A stretch of 64,000 bases of DNA. Source: Physcomitrium patens (Eukaryota > Streptophyta > Bryopsida > Funariales > Funariaceae). Location: the NCBI RefSeq assembly GCF_000002425.4, contig NC_037259.1:3335902-3399901 (forward strand), in the 5' to 3' direction. Made by a program: the position numbers and the translations under genes. Positions 60,478 through 64,000 of the stretch are shown one piece after another. The notes under the pieces are model-generated. The model was not told the DNA's origin and ran no database searches. It saw nothing but the letters and a program-made list of their open reading frames with translations. Within the stretch, counting starts at the first letter, position 1, and every line of letters begins with the position of its first letter.

Positions 60478-63319
60478 TTTATCTTACTTACTCTATAAGC
60501 CATCTATGATCTACTTCAACTTTTAAATAACAATATATCTTTTTTGTCAAGTTTATATATATATATTATTCTGGTAAATTTCTATATTATTCTAAGATAA
60601 TATTAATAATTGGTCTAAATTAGTTATAAATATAGTTATAAAAAAATTTCTATTTTCTTAAAGATAATTAATTTTGATACATCAAAATCTTCTAAATTCT
60701 TAATTTCTTTAACAAAGACCAAATAGTTTCAAATCACTTAAATTACTTTAAAAAAATCTTTTACTAAAATTGATTATTTTTAAAAATAAAGTTCATCAAG
60801 ACTTTTAAGAATCAAAGATTATTTCTAGATTATAGACAGTTGACATAGCCTAATTTCAAACTTGTAATTCTTAAGGGCATTCCTAAAAATTATATAAAAT
60901 TAATTTAAGTTATTTAAATATATAAAAATAGATATAAAAATAATATTTTATTATTTACTTGTGCCGCCCATGTATTAGTTGTTACTTCCTAATGTTAATT
61001 ACATGTGAATATTTATTATAGTTTTTTAAGTTTAAATATTTCTAAAATAAATAATACGATTTAAGAAAAAAACCTCTTTCAAATTTATTTACACTCTTAT
61101 CTAAACCTAATCTCTAATTTATTCTTACATAAACATTGTGATATTTTTTATTTCTATCTTTTAATTTTCTATTTTTTTTAATTTTCTATTGTCTATTTTT
61201 TTAAGCCTTTAAGTTTGATAATATAATTTAAAGAAAAATAATACATGTTTTCTAATATTAATTTTATTTCTATTTTTTAATTTCTAAACTATATGGTTTT
61301 AAAAAAACTATTTAATATAATAAATTAACAAATTTTATTATAAATAAATATTTAAAATTTATTGTAATTAAATACAAGATATTTGATCTGCAATGCTTAG
61401 ATTATTGAGATGTTATTGGTTTATTTCATATATTATTCTTCCAAAGAGAGCCTAATATATTTAAATTTAAAATCTAATTGTTGAATGATTAAATTAAAAA
61501 AAATCTTTTTGAATCTTTTAAATTTAAATTTTATTTTAAAATTAATTTCTAATTTTATTATAAAAGAAGATTTTATGAAAACTTATATCTAATCTTTATG
61601 ATTATTTTAATAAAATCTTAAGTTTCTTTTATGTATAAATAAGTCCTACAATTGAAACCTTTTCTTGGATAAAATTTAAATTCATATTTTATTTCTAATA
61701 AGATTTTATCTACAATTTGAAGACTTATTTTTAAAAAAATTTAATCATATTTTGATTTTTTCTTATAAACCAAAAAAATTCAATTTGATAAAAAAAAAAT
61801 TACTAATTTCTACTATATGTAAAGTAATTCTTAATATTTATTATTTATGCATGCATTAATGTCATGGACATAAATATTGACGCTTATAATTACTTAGGTA
61901 AGAGGAACTAGATAGAAGTCAAAGTAGATAAATTTAATATTATCATGTGCAGAAGCTTCTTGGAGGCTTTATAGATATGGATTTGATTTTAAAAGTCTTT
62001 AAAGATGATTTGTAGGTTGAAAAATTTGCCAATAAGTTAGCTACATCTTAGCTCTGTGGTGTACATATTAGAAACTTGCCTTGCAAATTAGACACCTATC
62101 TTAAAAATAGGACACATATTGGATGACTTATATAATGTTGCCACATCGCTCCTTAGTTAAATAGTATATATGGAGATAAGAGTAAGATCTTTCTCACTCT
62201 TATCAACAATTTATTGTATTTCTACTTTAGTTTAAGAATCTCTTTTCTTTTTGTATTTGATCTTGTTTAAAACTTTGCACATATTTCAATCTAGAAGTTA
62301 ACAACAAGCACATAAAATTCAAGAAAAATCAAACCTACTAATTAGAATAAAAAGCTCCTAGTTTATTTGGATATTAGTTTTATTTTATTTTATTTTATTT
62401 TTTTTTCAATCTTGATGTAACACTACTATCATTAATAGATCTTTATTTAAAAATTTATTTTATTTAAAAATAAAAAAATATATTTCAAATCAAAATTACT
62501 ATATGATTACATAATTTTTTTAATCCAATCAAAAAATTATTCAAGATCAAAGAAACTTTCATTGACCTTTAAAAACCATATTCCATATCTTAATCCAATT
62601 GAATTTTAATAATCTTTAATCTAACCATGTGATTGAACTTAAATTTACAAGATACATTTAAAATAAGAAGATTCACAAAATTCAAAGTTTTTACTATATT
62701 TATTTATTTATTTATTTTTAAATATGAATATCTTTTTATTTTTCAAAACCTCAAATCACTCAAAAATATTGTTGGCTTGCAAAGCTCTCACAAAGTCAAT
62801 ATCAATTCAAAATACATCAAAAAAATGCTTATACAATTTTTATAAAGTTTGCTTTATAAACTTGCAATCTAACTAATAAAAAAATCCCATAATTACTATA
62901 GATTTGTAGTTTTGTGCCTCTAAATTTGATTTCAACCCATGTTCACTAGTCTTTCTTGAATATCAATATCTAGTTTTTGTAGGTAATTTTTCTTAAAAGC
63001 TACTATTTACTTCTACTTAATTTTTTTTATAATATTATTTTTTATTAATTCCTTTTTTTTTTTTATCTTTTTTATGATCTTACAAAGAAAGTAGAAGCTA
63101 ATTTTCATAAAAAAGAGCATTAATATTGTATATTTTTAATACCTTCCAATCTTTTACTTATGTTTTTTGTTATAATTTTTTTACAACCAAAAATTAAATG
63201 TATGAACAAGAACTTTATATATTGTAAAAAAAGAATTATTTTTTATTATTTATGAAAAAAATATTTCTAATAATAAAAATATTTAAACCAGCATTTCAAG
63301 TTAGTATAAAGATTATTAA
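57309..63319. other. 3' flank of CER1-like gene and long AT-rich desert
   Basis: 57309-57550 probably includes the 3' untranslated region. The rest is strongly AT-rich, with a TA microsatellite (60436-60475) and a 26-27-bp tandem repeat around 59913-59975 (TGGTCTTTTAATTTTCATTT repeated). 61860-62430 is slightly less AT-rich and could be an LTR or leader of the element at 63320, but I found no paired LTR. No gene recognised. Confidence 0.45.
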
Positions 63320-64000
63320 GATTTTTTCAAAGAAAAAATGAAAATACTCTTTCAAAATATTGATTTTATGATTGCTCAATCAATCTTTAAGAAAAAGTTC
63401 AATCATCATTTGAACCAATTAAAACTTTATCACAAAACGAGTTGGCTTTATTTATGAAGTACATTAATGAGAATATAATTAAAAATTTCATATATTATTC
63501 AAAATCTCTAGCAAAAACTCCATCTTCTTTGTAAAGAAAAAAAAAATCATTGTGGATGTGTTTGGATTATTCAACAAGATTATCATAAAAAATACAAAGC
63601 TTCTATCTTTAATATTAAAACTTTTTGATCAATTAAAGTAAAAAAAACATCTATAAAATAATACATTTACAAGAAACATACAACTTGGTATGCATTAAAA
63701 AAGAGATGAACAAAAGAATGTATTTTAAACCATGTAAGGGCATTTTAAATATACCATCATGTCTTTTAGACTACTAAAATTTTCATTTATTTTTCAAAAA
63801 TCTAATAAATAATATTTTTAAAGAATTTTTATCTAATGTTGTTTGTCACTTAGATAATATTTTAATCTATTTTCAAATTATGAAAGAGTATAAACTTTAT
63901 ATTTGTTTCATATTACATAAACTTAAAGATGCAAGATTATATACTAAGATGAAAAAGTATGTATTTTATGTTAGCTCAAGTTGATTTTTTAGGATATATT
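63320..64000 (+). pseudogene. Ty3/gypsy reverse transcriptase remnant, runs off window
   Basis: Translating the plus strand with frame changes gives the ordered RT blocks YINENIIKNFIYYSKSLAKTP (family YIxENLxKGFIRxSxSPAxAP), then the [21 protein letters not shown] region in eroded form (about 63550-63620), YLDNILIYF (family YLDDILIYS, second catalytic D now N), KLKDARLYTKMKKYVFYV (family LRExxLYAKLEKCEFHV) and finally FLGYI-like residues at the window edge. It is a different lineage from the elements at 2150-14691: YIxENL and FLGYI replace ELEELQ-type motifs. The element must continue beyond 64000. Confidence 0.85.

Noticed and set aside
1-64000. CRISPR arrays, prokaryotic operons, phage or toxin systems
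   Set aside because: Intron-containing plant genes and plant retrotransposons throughout; repeats are microsatellites, LTRs and MITE-type only.

Overview
The window looks like nuclear DNA of a land plant. Several intron-rich genes have clear plant homologues (double B-box protein, endosomal Na+/H+ exchanger, theta glutathione S-transferase, LRR receptor, CER1-type enzyme), and there are plant-type Ty3/gypsy chromoviruses and a FAR1-related Mutator transposase. Most genes sit in small islands of moderate GC, separated by kilobases of extremely AT-rich DNA. A non-seed plant, possibly a bryophyte such as a moss, would fit. That placement is inference from gene style and composition, not from a diagnostic marker. 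A run of 100 N at 46986-47085 is a scaffold gap.

Layout. 1-15107: a three-level nest of mobile elements. A Mutator-like transposase gene on the minus strand (15107 down to about 1190) was split by a Ty3/gypsy chromovirus (2150-14691, target duplication AAATA). That element was split in turn by a second element of the same family (5368-11189, target duplication TATGC). The LTRs carry tandem heat-shock-element-like modules just upstream of a TATA box. 15590-19300: a double B-box zinc-finger gene (+) with a GC-rich upstream region. 25618-33162: a complete 20-exon NHX5/6-type exchanger gene (-) that I could join exon by exon in phase. It includes one AT-AC U12-type intron and one probable GT-AG U12-type intron. 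36482-37870: a theta-class GST gene (+) broken by two in-frame stops. 38601-38993: a Mutator-like MITE with a near-perfect 9-bp target duplication. 39798-40688: an LRR receptor-like gene (-) that stops just after the transmembrane segment and lacks a kinase. 53515-57308: a 12-exon CER1-like alkane/wax gene (+) of 629 codons with all three histidine boxes. 63320-64000: a decayed gypsy reverse transcriptase running off the window end. The rest is AT-rich sequence with microsatellites, a 117-bp perfect tandem duplication and a perfect 26-bp-arm hairpin.

The genes do not form a pathway; they are independent eukaryotic loci. I saw no CRISPR array and no bacterial operon, and I recognised no tRNA or rRNA gene. 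The observations most worth following up are the heat-shock-type LTR promoters, the U12 introns in the exchanger gene, and the nested insertion history.
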